DNA of 64,000 bases from NCBI GenBank assembly GCA_949358305.1, contig OX442315.1, forward strand, positions 29,042,427 to 29,106,426. Direction: 5' to 3'. The notes beneath the pieces were generated by a model. It saw only the letters and a list, made by a program, of their open reading frames with translations, was not told where the DNA came from and did no database searches. The translations under genes were made by a program, and so were the position numbers. Shown here one piece after another: positions 11,701-25,600 of the stretch (positions are counted from its first letter, which is position 1; every line of letters starts with the position of its first letter). Origin of the DNA: Strigamia acuminata. Taxonomy: Eukaryota; Arthropoda; Chilopoda; Geophilomorpha; Linotaeniidae.

Positions 11701-14300
11701 GCCAGATCCAATGTCTGGTCCCAGCTGGCCGCAGAGAATTCATAAAAGCGGCGGATGACATCAGAGATAGTTCAATACGTTGTATGGAGCGGTCAAAGGT
11801 CACTATGGATGATACCAAATTGCACTTTATAATTAATGGTCCACTGAATAGTGTCATCTTTGCTTTCCCTTTGTTTGATGAGGCATAAAATTAGGCTTTT
11901 TTGATTGGATTTTGGAAGAAAAAATTAATTTAAAAAATGTGATTCATCGGGTCTTTTTCTAGAAGTTTCTTTGGCTTTTTTCGAGGGATGTCCTGTGTGA
12001 GTTGCTGCAGTCGTTTCCAAGCTGAAGCGCGTTAAATTTCTACTTTTATTTCTGTACTTAGACTTGGAAAGATTAGAAAAAGGTTTTAGATGTTGGCGCC
12101 ACCTGGCAGCAAATGTCATTAACTTTTCCACTTTGTTTGAACAAACAAATGAAGTAAGGAAAACAGGAGAGAGAAAAAAAGTTTTGCTTCATGGTGTCTA
12201 AGGTGGAAATTAGTTTCCACAGATTGGCTAAACTGATTGCACTAGGTGAAATCGAATCGAACGCTTTAAATGAATCAACTAAGTATAAATTGATATCTTA
12301 GCGGGATTTATTGTTCTTAATGCAGTAATGCGAGTTCATTAGTTCTTTGCGAGCATTAATTTTCTAATTAACGGTTAAGCCTATTAGCTCTACACGCGCT
12401 TAGTTAAATTAATTCCTTCTCACTCAGTTTGATATCTAAAGCTATTTTAATGTCATTTCTTCGTGTTACTTTGAGTTTTAAATTAAATTCACTCGTATTA
12501 AAGCTGACTAAAGTGACTAACAGACCATCAAAGCCACCTATTGGCTGCTAATTTTAGTGTATCTCAGCGAAAAACCACAGAAAGATGCCTTTGATTGTGC
12601 TCAGCCTCTGTTTTCACTTTCTTTTTAAGTACACCCAGCAACCACTATAAAAGTAATAATATAAAAAAAAACTTTAAGAAAACTTAAGAGAATTGTTTTA
12701 AGTAAGAAAAATGACCAAGACTTATGCTTATGTTTAAAGAAACAGGGAGAATCACTTAAGCAAAGCTCATTCATTCATATCTCGTGTTGGAGAGAAATGT
12801 TAAAGAGAAATGACATCTTTGTATCGATAGGTGGATAAGGAATGGGATCTGGCTTATTTTGATAAACTGTACCACTCTACTTGGATTACAATTATTATCT
12901 CTGATAAACAGAAACTGTATCTACTTTGCCTAATGATGCCATCAGCATTAAAGAGCTAAGAATAACTCGACTATGCCTCATTTTATGGTGCAAATTTTTA
13001 ATGTTTTCTCAACCTATCAACAATCCCAAAACTACAGTAAATAGGACTTCAACTGGATATTTTTTTTTTCTTCACATCCTTTCAAAGAAGCTTTTCAACA
13101 CTACACCAAACATGATCTTCTAATTCCTCACTGCCATTTAGGATTAATTACCTTTTTCCTTTGAAAAAAAAAGAAAAAAAGAAAAATTTGAACTCAAACT
13201 ACGAAATTCTCAGGAGTGACTGCAATAAATTTTGAAATATAAAAAAAAAAAATTTTGTTTTGTTTTTAATCAGGAGTTTTGAGATCAATTTTCTTGATTG
13301 AAAATCTGCATGTCATCATTAATAATTAGTTGATTGAATTATTAATCGAGAAGAATCGGCCGACGAACGTGATTGTACGAGTGAATCCAATCATTGGATG
13401 AGTGACATGGACAACATGTGATACAAGACCAAACTCACGTCTCTCCTTTCTTTCTTTTCTGCTCGTGTTTTGACATTTCCTGTTACACTGCCTGCCCCCG
13501 TCTGTTGCCCTCTGTCTGCTTGTCTTTTCTTCCAAACTTTTCTCAGATGGAAACTTAGGAAAATGTTTTTGCAAGTTTTATATATATGTGACATGTCAAG
13601 CGGAGATTTTACTCGCTGATATCGTCACTTAAATGATTGTGACTTCCAAATTGAAAAGCTCTGTTCTGTTTTTGACACAACTCGCAATGGGTAATCTCCA
13701 TATTTTTCCGACGGGAAGAGAGAAATTTATTGGTTCAGTGACATGTGAAAAGTGAAAATAAAGCGAATTAAAAAATAAAAATTGGTTTCGAATTGCAGAT
13801 AGCTTTTTTATTTATTTTTTAATGTTGCTAACATTGAATATTCACTTAAAAATATGACAAAAAAATATTCTTTTTTCTTGTCAATAGTGGAGTGATGGTA
13901 AGTGAGGTTCGGGTTTCCCTTTTGCTTGCCACCTGAGTACACAGTAAAAGGCAAACAAACATGGCATCCTCCCATCAACAAAAGTGACAGCTGTCAGTAG
14001 ACAAGTGCGCACACTCACACTCCGTTTTGCCTTATCACACACAAAGTGTGAAGTATCTTGGAATTTTTTTTTCTTAGATCTTAAAAAGTTTTGTAAAGGT
14101 AAATAGTTTTCAGCTTAATTCCAGTGATTACCGACTTGGTTAAGCCAGGGAGTTGTTATTCATGAAATAAGTCACAAATCACAATATAAAATTGTACATT
14201 TTGTGCAATTGATGCATTTCTGGTTATCATTTGATCCTATGTAGATATTTATCTTGTTAATTGTATAGAAAATGTCATGTTTACAGTCGCTGCACTCAAT

Positions 14301-14398
14301 ATTAAACCGATTATGAAAGTAAGGTTAAAGGTCGTGTGCAGTGAGTGCAAGACTAAAAATGATACATCACTTGAGCCAATCAGCATAATCGGTTTAAT
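14301..14398. repeat. Short inverted repeat, 15-bp perfect arms
   Basis: Arm attaaaccgattatg at about 14301-14315 has its exact reverse complement at about 14383-14398. A second pair, tgcactca (about 14291) and tgagtgca (about 14342), is interleaved with it. No coding potential. Confidence 0.5.
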
Positions 14399-15103
14399 CG
14401 TTTTCACGTTCAATCAACCTACTTATTAAATATAATAACAAAATTTTTGCTTTGGTACAGAAAATGCTGTAAATAATCTACTGTAAATAGCGTCATATCT
14501 GCCAAGAGCCAGCCAAAAGATACACACGTATGGTCCTGCAGATAAAGAATTCACTTTTGGAGGCGCAGATTGAGAACATCCAATGTAAATAATATTGTTG
14601 TGGCAATAGAAGGAGAAACGAGGAAGTTGTGGTCCCACAGGCCGCAATCATGTGTTAAAAAGTAGTAAATTTGCAATTATGAACGAGATAGAATTGAGAA
14701 TTAACATAATAACTAGCGTTTTCTGTAAATATATAGATAAGATCAATTTTATGTTATTTCGTTGAGGTCAAATGGATTTAATGTGGTCATTGGCTGGCAG
14801 TAGGAGACTGCTGTTCTGTTCCTATTAGTTGCTTCTTGAGTTTTCGACTTTACTTTCCTTCCCACAATGCACCTTAATTTGACGTTATTGCTACTTTTAC
14901 AGCTTGTAGGAACACGTGTGTGAAGTTTGAGCTTCATGGGATGATGTTAGTTTATGGAAATATCCAAAGTAAATATGCGGCGCTGGGACCTAATGTGATT
15001 GTAGTGACTAATTCATTTTTGGTGGTTCATTTTTTGTTAATGCGTTACTGCCACTGCCGTGATTCACCAATATGATCCGTCAATCATGAAAAGACAACAC
15101 TAA

Positions 15104-15350
15104 TGGACCCCTCCGTAATAACAGATGTGGCCCAAGTGATTACCAACTGGGCCACTGATGCCATCAATGCACATTGGTAATGACTGGACTTTAGACATCT
15201 ATTGGCCTACGGCCAGATTGTATCAGCCTATATGACCATTGGTCAGTCCAGATGGCGCAAGTGGCGAAGGGCTGTGCAAAATGTGTGACCAATTGGAAAA
15301 ATGCTGGGCTACGTTATTGCCTCGCCACCCACTTATTACGGACCCCCCTA
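15104..15350. mobile_element. Possible non-autonomous DNA transposon (MITE)
   Basis: About 250 bp, richer in GC than its surroundings, with imperfect inverted ends. The left end carries ggacccctccgtaataa and the reverse complement of the right end carries ggggggtccgtaataag. No open frame. A smaller inner inverted repeat (attaccaa / ttggtaat) lies at about 15139-15181. No clear target-site duplication was found, so this is tentative. Confidence 0.35.
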
Positions 15351-16566
15351 TGAGTCTTACAACCACAACACGATTTCTCACTTAGTTGTTGATACATTTT
15401 AAACTGTGTAAAATGTTGAGATTTGAATTTCAGCAAATTGCGAATGAAAGTGCAAATGAGGCGTGGAAGAGCTTTAAATTGATTTTCACCAGTTGTAATG
15501 ACATGACGTGACTTTAATTTTTTTTTATTGAATTTGGTGGGATTATGATGGGGGGTAATGTTAGGGTAAATGATGCACAGTGTAATTATAGTTATTGGTT
15601 GTATGTAGGAAATGGGAAGATGGATTTAAGGGTGAATGCAAGTGGAAAATTGTTGCCAGTAAATACCGTCGAAGTAAAGTAAGCGATGGAATAAATTGGA
15701 ATGGAGTACTCCACGTTTGGACTTTTCAAGCCGATGCATTATTCAGAAGGGAAGGAAAGGAATGAAAAGCACTGGAAATTTAAGAAACATTTTTTTACTA
15801 CTCTAGAAAATAATTTGATAATTTGAGTACAAATGGGGAGTCATTAGAAGTATTTAGAAACAAGTTTTTAACAAAACTGTCGCCACCGGTCTTGCTTTTG
15901 ACGGGATTGACGCATTTTTATGGTTTAACAATCACAAATTCTGAGATCTACTCATGTTTATAATGGCGGACATTTTGTGTCAAGTGGTTTTGGGATTTTT
16001 TTTGCAGTTTATATTAAAATACTCGATATGGGATCCCATTGACAATATTTTTGACTTTCTCTATTACAAAAAAAAATATATAATCTCAAAGAAAAAAAAA
16101 ATTCTTTGAAATCCATCATTTCCAGTCCATGTGGTTTTCTCTGTATCTGTTAGAAAAATATTGAAGGAAAAAAAAATGTGTGGGAAGGGGAAAGTAACTG
16201 AAATGTTGAAAGCAGGGTGGTTAGGCCTGGGAAAATAGCGAGTACAGTAATGTTTAAGTGATAGATGAAACTCAACAATTGCAATAATTTCAAGTGATTG
16301 GAGTCGTATAAATCTCGACTTTTCGAGAATCTTGCACCGATAAAGTGTCACGATATCTCTTAACCTTAACCATTTTCCCAAGCAAAAAAAAAAAGGCCTC
16401 TGGGTTTTTATCGACCTGCTAGTTGAGTGAAGCACCACTAGGGAGGAGTAATGCTTCCCTCGGATCCTCCAGTTCGTGGACCCAGTTGAATGAGTGCTCG
16501 CTGAGGAACAGGACTTTCGCAAAGTGTGTGTACTGAATATTTTGTGATGCTCGGATCTGGTAGGAC

Positions 16567-16675
16567 ATGAGTATGGACCTGACTGGATTCGGTCTGATAC
16601 TTTTAATTATCTCGAATGCGATTCCAGCAGACATGACAGTGTTTGGTAGTGTTCCAGTTATCGATGAACATTCTG
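16567..16675 (+). CDS. Ror: Ror exon 1, signal peptide
   Basis: Starts MSMDLTGFGLILLIIS, a short N-region followed by a hydrophobic core, then AIPAD as a likely cleavage region. An in-frame TAG lies two codons upstream of the ATG. The exon ends in phase 1 at a gtaagt donor, matching the phase of the exon at 25412. A second in-frame ATG two codons on would give almost the same leader. Confidence 0.85.
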
Positions 16676-19600
16676 GTAAGTGCATTTGACGTTTTTCTTT
16701 TTACATTTAAGTCAAGCAGCCAAACATACAATCGCGAAGTTGAAATGTTTCTATATATAGAAGAATGAAAAATGGGGCTTTTGTGAATCCTTTTCGAAAA
16801 GGATTTTCTTTTTTAGTTTTTTTTTTGTTTTTTTTTGTTGTATTTTTCTTCTCTCTTTTTAATAGAAGTTTTTACTTGGTTGCAGTTCTTTGATATTAGC
16901 TAAGAAATGTTTCTCTGTTCTACTGAATAGAAAGAAATATTGATCCAATTTTAATTAAATTTGTAGTTTTTTGTTGTGGTTGGTTAATTATTTGGACGAA
17001 AATTGGGAGTTTAAAAAAATTAAAAGACGATAAAAAAAAATTATTTTTGTTTGAACTTTTTGTTTTTTGTTTTTTGTTTTTTATTTTTTATTTTTTACTT
17101 TTTAAGTTTGGTTTCCTTGGTGACTAACTCTTAGGACAAATAGTGCGTTCGTGCAAGGTGACAACTTTTTTTTTTGTTCGGTATTTTGGAGAAATTGTTG
17201 AGTCGAATTTTGTCTCAATCAGCAGATGTTGATTGAAATCAACGATTTACAGTTTGCCTGCTGCATACAGTAAATTTTTCACTCGAATCAATAAGGGTCA
17301 GGACTTTGTGACGGTAAGCAAGTCTGTTGTGCAGTCTTGGTACAAACTTCCTCTTTGTGGTGAACTTTGTGGATGTGTATGGATTAGTTTCTTAAACACA
17401 GTTCCGTGTTTAGAAAATATCAATAGTATTAAAAATTTTATGTTTGCTTGGAGAAAATATCTTTTTTATTTTTTTTTACTCCGTATTTTATTCAATCTAG
17501 AAATAAGCAAACTATTAAAATAATTGGAAAGTGTAAACAAGAATTTTTGCGCTTTTTTGGGTAAATATAGAACAAAAATAAATATTTAATTAAAGAAATA
17601 TTTAAAAAAAAAATTTTTTTTTTAACTAAAGCATTTAATTATTTAAAAATCCATTTATTATTATTATATGATTTAATACACGTTTGGTTTTGATTAATTT
17701 TTAATTGCAATTTTTGATACTGGAGTCTGTCAATCAATAAGACTCAAAAGATTAGCTCTTCCTATATCTTCAACAGGTTTATTATGTTTTCCAAATTTTT
17801 AGATCAGAATTGTAAAATTTCATACGGAGTTTTACGTCTGTCAAGGGTCAAGTTGACCCCACAAACGATAAATGAAGTCGTGAAAAGCGTAAAAATAAAA
17901 AATAAACAATATGGCTCGTTGAAAGTTGCCGAGTTTGCGGTGTTTCGCCATCTCGATTTTTTTTTAACAGTATATTTATATACCAACATATAAATCCTTG
18001 TGTCATTTTGATTTTAAAAAAAAGTGTAGACAAATTTGAAAATCGAATTCCTTAAAGTCAAATTTTAAGTTTGGGGAACCCAAGTGAAAAATTGATAAAT
18101 GGCAAAAGCAGAGCGAACTATTCCGGATTATTCTAAATTCCAATCCACAGTAACTCAGCAGTGAACCCACACAGCTTAGAAATCACTTATTTTGGATAAC
18201 ATGAAAAAAACCTTTTTTATTGCACTGTTCAGCCAAGTAAAACCTATTCACTTAAAATGTTTTCCAGACAATTTATCAATCTCGTATGTAAAATAACATT
18301 GTCAGGGTTTTGAAACACAGTAACTTCGTTTGATTTCCAGACACATTTAACATTATAATACACTTTAGATGATTCTTTATTTCCCTCAATCGTCTGGGTC
18401 ACTTTGACAGGAATTAATAAGACCCACAAATTCTGTGTAACTGCCAAAAATTGTTCCCAACAATAAATTTCTTTACATTGTTTGATTATAAAATGTGTTT
18501 TTACAAGATTTTAAAAAGATTTCGTTGAAAGGAATTTTTTTTTAATATTGTTATAGCAAAAATGTGATTTTTAGGTGTTCATAATTATAAATCCACATTT
18601 GCGTATTGGATGTGCGATTTAAAAACAATCTCTATTAGAATTACAACTATTAGGGTTAAACGTTTTATATTGCATTGCACAGTTTTATCCCGCAGTATTT
18701 TCATTAGTGGCACGTTTTAAAACCGTAATGGACATCTTTTTTCTACATAGAATATTTTTTTTGTGCAAGTTTGTTGCTCCATCTTGGCTTCTGTTCAGAA
18801 TTCTCGAGGAATCTGGTGGGCATTTCTCCTGAGGCCACTTAGCCATAGCAGTAAGGCGCCGTTGGAGAAGTAGGGAAAATGGAAGAGTATTAATTACTGC
18901 CACGCCCACGCACAATGCGGGAGGGTTGACTAGGCCACTTTTGTATGAGGTCAGATAAGCATGGATACGTACATTCAGGGAGGGAAAAAATACAATCTAA
19001 GATATTTATGGATTGAGGTGGCTGACCTGCACTTCGTATGGCGACCCAATCCAGAAAAATGTTTATTATGAGAATGCATCGGAATCAATAGTGCTATGGC
19101 GAGATCATATGAAGGGAAGTGGAAGTGGAAGTGGGCTCCGCACGCGTGGATATGACTTAATTTAGGATAAATGCATTTTTATTCTCTATTTGATGTAGTG
19201 TAATTGCACCACTCACACAGATGGCAGTAAATCAAAAGCATTATTTTTGGTGTAATAATTGCAGCTTTTAGGTTTCAATTATGTGAGAGAGTTGTTTTTC
19301 TGGCTTTTGTAAAGGGGCGAAGGTTGTGTAATTAGAAGAATGTTGTAGGATGGTAATGAATATGGTAGTACACTGTCAAAAATAATTCCGCTTTTTTTTA
19401 TAGTAAAAGTACTGGCAGTGAAAACAAGAGAAAGTTTCCGTAAAAAAACGGGAAATCTAGTGTTAAAGGACAAATTTTTGTCATTATTTCTGTAAATTTA
19501 CTGAAATTAGCAGAAATAAAAATTAATCGAAATTCAGGTAGCAACATTTTTTGTAATTTGGCTTAAAAGTTGAATTTAGGTACTTGTAAAACGTAAACAT

Positions 19601-22600
19601 TTGAGAAATGAAAGGAAATTGTTTTTGTAAGACGAGTCAGAATTGAAAAGTATTAATGAAAAAAAATGTGAATCCGTATCCGGTTGTCAATTCTGTTCTT
19701 AGATTTCCCAAATTAAATTGAAATGTTGAAAATTGACTTTTATCCCGCTTTTTTTCCAAAAGTTTCAGAAATTTAATTAAAAAATGAGAAATACCTTCAA
19801 TTTCCTTCTGATTGAGTGTTTTTATGAATAAATAACTGATTTGGAAGTTTTGCCATTAAGAAAAAATAAAAAAGAAAAGAAATGTAATCAGTTTTGTTCA
19901 GTTTTCTGAGATTGACTTATCTCGACAGTGAAGAATCCAAATGCAGGGATTTTCAAAAGGAGAAACATTGTGCACAAACATTAATTGTTTAGCCTTGTGT
20001 TGACTCTTTTTGTGGTTAATTTAAAATGTAAACTAAAAGTTTGGCCAAAACTTAATCAAACAAACCGAACAGACAAAGTTGAAAGAGAATGAGCTCGAGT
20101 ATACGAGTTACTTGAACCTGAAAAGAGTGTGGACATTGCAGTGATGGATGTGATCCATGGTGACCTGTGCAAACGTCAAGAGATGTGTACAACTAACTGG
20201 GATACAATCCAAGAACATTGGATTTCACATTAACTTCTTCTCTCCACTCAACCAGCTGATGGTAGAAAGAAAAAAAATCCTTAGTAAGTGTTGGATTGGA
20301 TGAAAAATTACATTTTTTCCTCTCTTTTTTCCCCTCTTTCCCTTTACTTTTTTTACTCCCTCGCATTGGTTTATACAGCAGAAAGGAAAGTTTCATATGG
20401 ACCCCTTTTTATACTTTTTCCTTTTTCTGATTTTTTTTCTTTCCTCCGTTTACATTTGGGAGTAAATTTAATAGAATTTTTTATTTGATTGTGGGCTATG
20501 GCCAGGTGAAGTGGATTTCAACGCTGAATAAGGCACGGTATTAAAAGCTACCATTACACTAATCAAAGAGGAAATGTAGATTCTTAAGGGTTTCAATTCC
20601 CAGATCTACTTATTCAGGTCCATTGCTTTCGGCCAATGACACAAGCATCTTAAGAAAAGTGAGAGAAGTAAGGAGAGCGGGTCATTGCATGCAGTATGGG
20701 TTGAAATTCTCGGCTGGCCTCTCTGGAGGGAAAATTGCCAATCGGTGTCTATTCCTTTCCAACGACCTCTGGGATCTATATTCGAGGAGCAAGGAAAATT
20801 CGATGCAATATTTCAAGCCGTTATCAAAGAAATACTACCTAAGATTGTTTGGAATTTGTGCAGAGAAGAATGCAATTTATTTACAAGTTTTATATGTGCA
20901 TTTTTATGTGCGGGATTTAAAAAGTCGCGTGGTAGAACACTCTAAAATGGCTGTTAATCATTATAAGGATATTTATTTAATGTTTTTTATGGCTTGAATA
21001 AATGGATAATATTTCATATTAAAAAAGTAACAAGTTAATTACCATGTGTATGATATAAATTGTTTTTTTTTATTTTATGTGGGAAATATTTTTTTATTTT
21101 TTTATTTTTTATTTTTTATTCTTTTTTTGGGAGTTTTTTCCATCCCAGGAATGAGTTGGGAGAGCAAATGTTATTCTAACATCAATCTCAAGAGATAGAT
21201 AGCGAGGAAGTTGCAAATCTTGACGCTCTGACATATCTCCAAATGCACCCCCAACAGGGCATCTTTCCTGCCCAGCAGGCCCGCTGTGTATGGAAGTTAA
21301 TGTACATCCTTATGGCAAATAGTTTTGAAAAAATATTTGCTGTTTTTCAAAATGATGTTTCCCCTCTTTTTATCTAACATAACTTCGTCATTGAAATTTT
21401 CAAGATAAAACGGATTTAAGATGCTCTAAATTTCAAACTTGCTCAATTTTTTCTGGCTTAAATCAACAAAAGGTGTTTTAGCTGTGCAAACTCAAAAGGG
21501 AATTAACTTCGGGATATGCATTACTAATGAAAATGTAACGACTAAAAGAGTAAACAACTAAACAACACGTGTGCCTCGGCTTTCGTTTCAGTATGCTTAA
21601 CCCGAGGTTAAGTTTTAGCTGGTAGATTTGATACCTTGCACACGTCATTCGTTGAATAATTGTTTGACATTTTAAGACTGTCTATAAAAACAGATTCAGA
21701 CTTCGTGCTTTGAATGGAGCAATCTCTAAAACGAGATATAGACTATAATGGAGATGCAATCGCGAACGAATCGAGACGATTTGCATGTGAAATGTGGCGA
21801 AACATAGTGAAGTAAGTGTGTAATTCTGTTGATAAGTCTCATTTTTTGTTGAAATTGTTGCAGTTATGTTGATGGTATTCGAATTTTACAGCATAATTTT
21901 CATGGATCAAAAGTTAGGTCAGTTCTCGGAACAGTTATCATAGAAAAACTATTCAAAACAAAATGTTTTCGCAAAAAAATGTTTTATTTTACATTGTTCC
22001 ACGAAACCCGTTGATCGATTCCACTTTCCCACCCTAATTCGATTGCAAACTGAGTTTTTCTACAATTACTGACTTATAAATTTGCTTATAAATTTTGCAG
22101 CAAACAAAAGACAAATGATTGATGCCCCTAAGCCTTATTAAAACTGAAAAAAAAATAAAAAAAAAATTAATTTACACTCCTCCATCCTTCCCTGCCACAC
22201 ACTCTTTTGAGTCTTATGTTGTCAGTGAACTACCTCCCCTAGTTTTGATTGACAGGACCAAATCTATCCCTAGCATCCACTTCCATTGAGGGCCCTATAG
22301 AATCACAAATGGGGACATAATTAGGTCCAGAGGGAAGGTCCAATTTCTGCTCGGTTTATATTAACAGCACAAAAGACTCGGGTTTTGGTGTCAGACATGG
22401 TTTGCTAAAGTCGACGTTGTACGGCATTAGCGGCGAGGCGACCGAAGCGCGAAAACAACATAAAAGTTAAAAATATACATATATAATAAAGAAATAAAAA
22501 CGGAAGGATAAGTTGCTGACAAAGTATCGTAACAGATGGACGATAACAACTGAGAAGAATACATATTTCGGCAATAAATTTGGCCGAGACCATTCAAAGT

Positions 22601-25600
22601 CAGCTATAAAAATTGGAGTGGTGGAAAAATCCAAGACTATTGAATTAATATTCATAAGTTGGGGACGGAATTGCTTTTGGAGATTCACCCCTTTAGTTCC
22701 TCCGGATTTATGCCGGGTTATAAGCTTCTAATTGGCCGTAGTTAGCTGGTTGACATGAGGGAGAAAGATGATGTATGGTTCATTATGTCAGAATGAATGA
22801 AGGACTGATCTGCCATTTTATCCCTATAAAAATAGGCAGGATTAGTTGTTGGGATAAAATGTGAATGGAGAAAAGCGAAGATTGACTCATTCATTCATTC
22901 ATTCGCTGCGATTGGGCACAAGTGGAAATTGCTTGCGCTTTTTAATGAGTGTCATATAAATTCATGATTTTCGCCGTGCTGCTATCTTTAAATCTTAATA
23001 CTTTCATTAATTTCGTGTTATATATTTAAAATTAATGGTATTGTATTTTTTTGTTGTTTTTATTTTCTTATTTTTGATTACTTTTAATTCTCATCCGCCA
23101 CAATTCTGATTTATTACGAGGGATTTAGGGATTTTTTCAAGACAAATGTTTGACAAATGTGCGATATGAAATGAAATGAGCCATTTCGATTTTTTTTTCT
23201 CTCACTGAAAATAAAAAGAAAAATAGATTTTCACTGCTCAAAATTTGCATAAACCAAATAAATGGACAAAAACCGTTAGAAAACGCGAAACTTCGACAAC
23301 ACCTATTTCTAAAAACTCCTTTATTTTTATATCTCGAAAAATTCGCACTCGTTTTATAAATTTACAAAGCGTTGCATCAAATATTCACAGAACTCCACCC
23401 TCACTATAAATTTCCTTGGAGAAAATATATTCTAAAAAAAAAGTTGGGGATATTCCTCCTATATTTCAAAATGCCTGCAGCATCTACAATGCAGATCAAT
23501 TAAGTGAATGGAACACCCTCCTTTTGCCCCCCAAACTTCACTCCCCGCACCGCCCCCACACGCCACAAATGGTCCTCCATCCTTCCCCCGCTACACGCGG
23601 GACAATATCCCCCCCAACATCACCCCCTTCCTCACACAGGAAATTGTGCATCCTTTTATCCCCCTTTAGCCATATGGAAGCGGGAGTGCGTGGAACAGCC
23701 ATTCCAATGAAGACCCTCCTCTACCTTAATTCAATGTTTGAAAAGGCAACAGTTGGCACTACTCTCCAGTCTCCACCTAGATAACAATGGCAAGGGAGGG
23801 GATGGCACAAGTTCCATATGGATGCGGTGCAGGAATCTTGGATATATAGAGAAAAGAGAAAGAGGCCACTTTTTCTAAGAGACTTTAATCCTTGTATCCT
23901 GACTCGCCAAGTCTAATCTCCTGCTATGTGCTATAAATCTTTTGCAATATCTGGGGGGTGCACATGCATCGCTCTCCCTCAAGTGGGTGGAGGGAATTTT
24001 AAGATGTGGGGGGAAGAAATATTTATTGATTTGGGCAAGTAAACTGCAAGTGGAATTTAGATAAAAGAGGTATAAAGAGGAGGAGGAGAAAAGAATCATA
24101 ATAATAATGGCGATGTCGTCTGGCTGGGTTTTTTGGTGCTTTTGAGCTACTGCTTTTCGTATATATTTATTTCTATTGTTTATTTGTTTGTGGGAGACGT
24201 TGATGCTGAAGTTATTTAAGTTGCAGCTGCTTTTTAAGCTGTGTGCATTCTTTGGAGGTATTTCAGGGGTTGGGGTTTTTAAAATTTAAAGCATTCGAGA
24301 TTTATTTAAGGTTTGGTGCGCTTGAATTTGGGCCAAAATAGGTTGGAAAATGCTACAAATTTTATTTGATAGCTTGGCACGGTTGGTAGTGGGATAAATG
24401 ATAAATTATTTTAATAAATAGGTTGAGTTCTAAAGAGGTTTGAGGGTTTTTTTCATTGGGTAATTCTTTAACTGGAAAGGATAATTGTTAATCCGGAAAG
24501 ATGATGATGCTGGTCTTGGGTGGTGAGAGCTTAGCGGGATTTTCTTTTGATCTAAGGATTCAAACTTGGCGGAGCATCGTGGGATTTTTTTGGGGGGAAT
24601 GAATGATATGCGATGGTAGGGGATAGGGATGTGGGGAGAAAAATTTCGGAAACATGGGTTTGTTGGTTCCACGCAGTGGTTTGCAACATGCGTTAAGTTA
24701 ACTTAAAGTTGTAAAGTTTGTCTCTATTTTTTTTTTTGTAATGTTTTCTTAGGAGGGAAAGATATACATGCACAATCGTGGTCACATAAAATGTTCACGC
24801 ATTTTTGTGACTCACAAAAATGCGTAAATATTTTATGTCACTACGATGTATTGCGTATATATTTGTGTTTGTATGTAACATTTGGTCTGGCGGTTGTGTT
24901 TTTTAATGTGGGGTTTGCATATGAGAGATAAAGGAGCAGATGGAAACCATATATGATAATTGTTATGTTAATACATATCGATTTGACCGGGTTGATTTGC
25001 ATGCTGCTGAATCTGCTGATGAATAGATTTGCGGCAGAGATGATATTTAGGCTTAGAACTTATGCGGAATATTTTCGACAATTGTTTTTCTATTTGTTGT
25101 TGTTGTTATTAGACTAAATTAAATGAACAAGAAAAATAAACAGTTTGTTGTGAGATCGTGCATACGAGATGTTTATTGCATTTAATTAAAAATAACAGTA
25201 GTAATAAGGTGTGAAGAATTAAGACAAATTTAAAAAGAAAATTCTAATTCTTGGATTTAATTTCTCTTAAAGAATTACTAAATACACCGCTCGAGTAATG
25301 TCTGATAAAAATTTCAAACTGATTTAATAATATTTATTTAAAATATTTTATATATATATATATATATATATACATATATATTAATTCTTTCTATCGTATA
25401 TTTTATTCTAGCATGGAGCCAAAGTTTACCTCAAGCTGAACTTCAAGATTACGAAGTGGAATATGATTACGACAAGGACGATGACGTGAAGAATGTGACC
25501 ACACCAATTTCCACGTACGTAATTTACGATCCGCGTTCAGAAGTTTCGCCATATTAGATTTTTTTATAGCACTTTTAAAATGAGAAAAAAATATATAAAT

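Larger units (their letters stand above)
5404..16566. other. Gene-free region upstream of Ror
   Basis: About 11 kb without a recognisable exon on either strand. Open frames here are short, AT-biased and family-less. It contains a GATA-type microsatellite at 8778-8794, a possible MITE at 15104-15350 and an interleaved inverted repeat at 14301-14398. The last 150 bases before 16567 are less AT-rich and are the likely Ror 5' UTR and promoter. Non-coding Ror exons or enhancers may lie here, but sequence alone does not show them. Confidence 0.55.
16676..25411 (+). other. Ror: Ror intron 1
   Basis: About 8.7 kb with no recognised coding exon. Open frames inside it (for example a Pro-rich frame at 23416-23784) show no family resemblance. 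It contains a 99-bp imperfect palindrome at 24762-24860, a TTTTTTG repeat near 17060, and a TA microsatellite at 25349-25380 just before the acceptor. Long first introns of developmental receptors often hold enhancers; no specific element is identified. Confidence 0.7.

Noticed and set aside
20623-20997. 124-codon frame in Ror intron 1
   Set aside because: Starts at TTG, no family resemblance, and AT-rich codon use unlike the real exons.
23416-23784. 122-codon Pro-rich frame in Ror intron 1
   Set aside because: Low-complexity C-rich sequence; no recognisable domain and overlapping open frames in other phases.
24762-24860. microRNA precursor
   Set aside because: The centre of the palindrome leaves almost no terminal loop.
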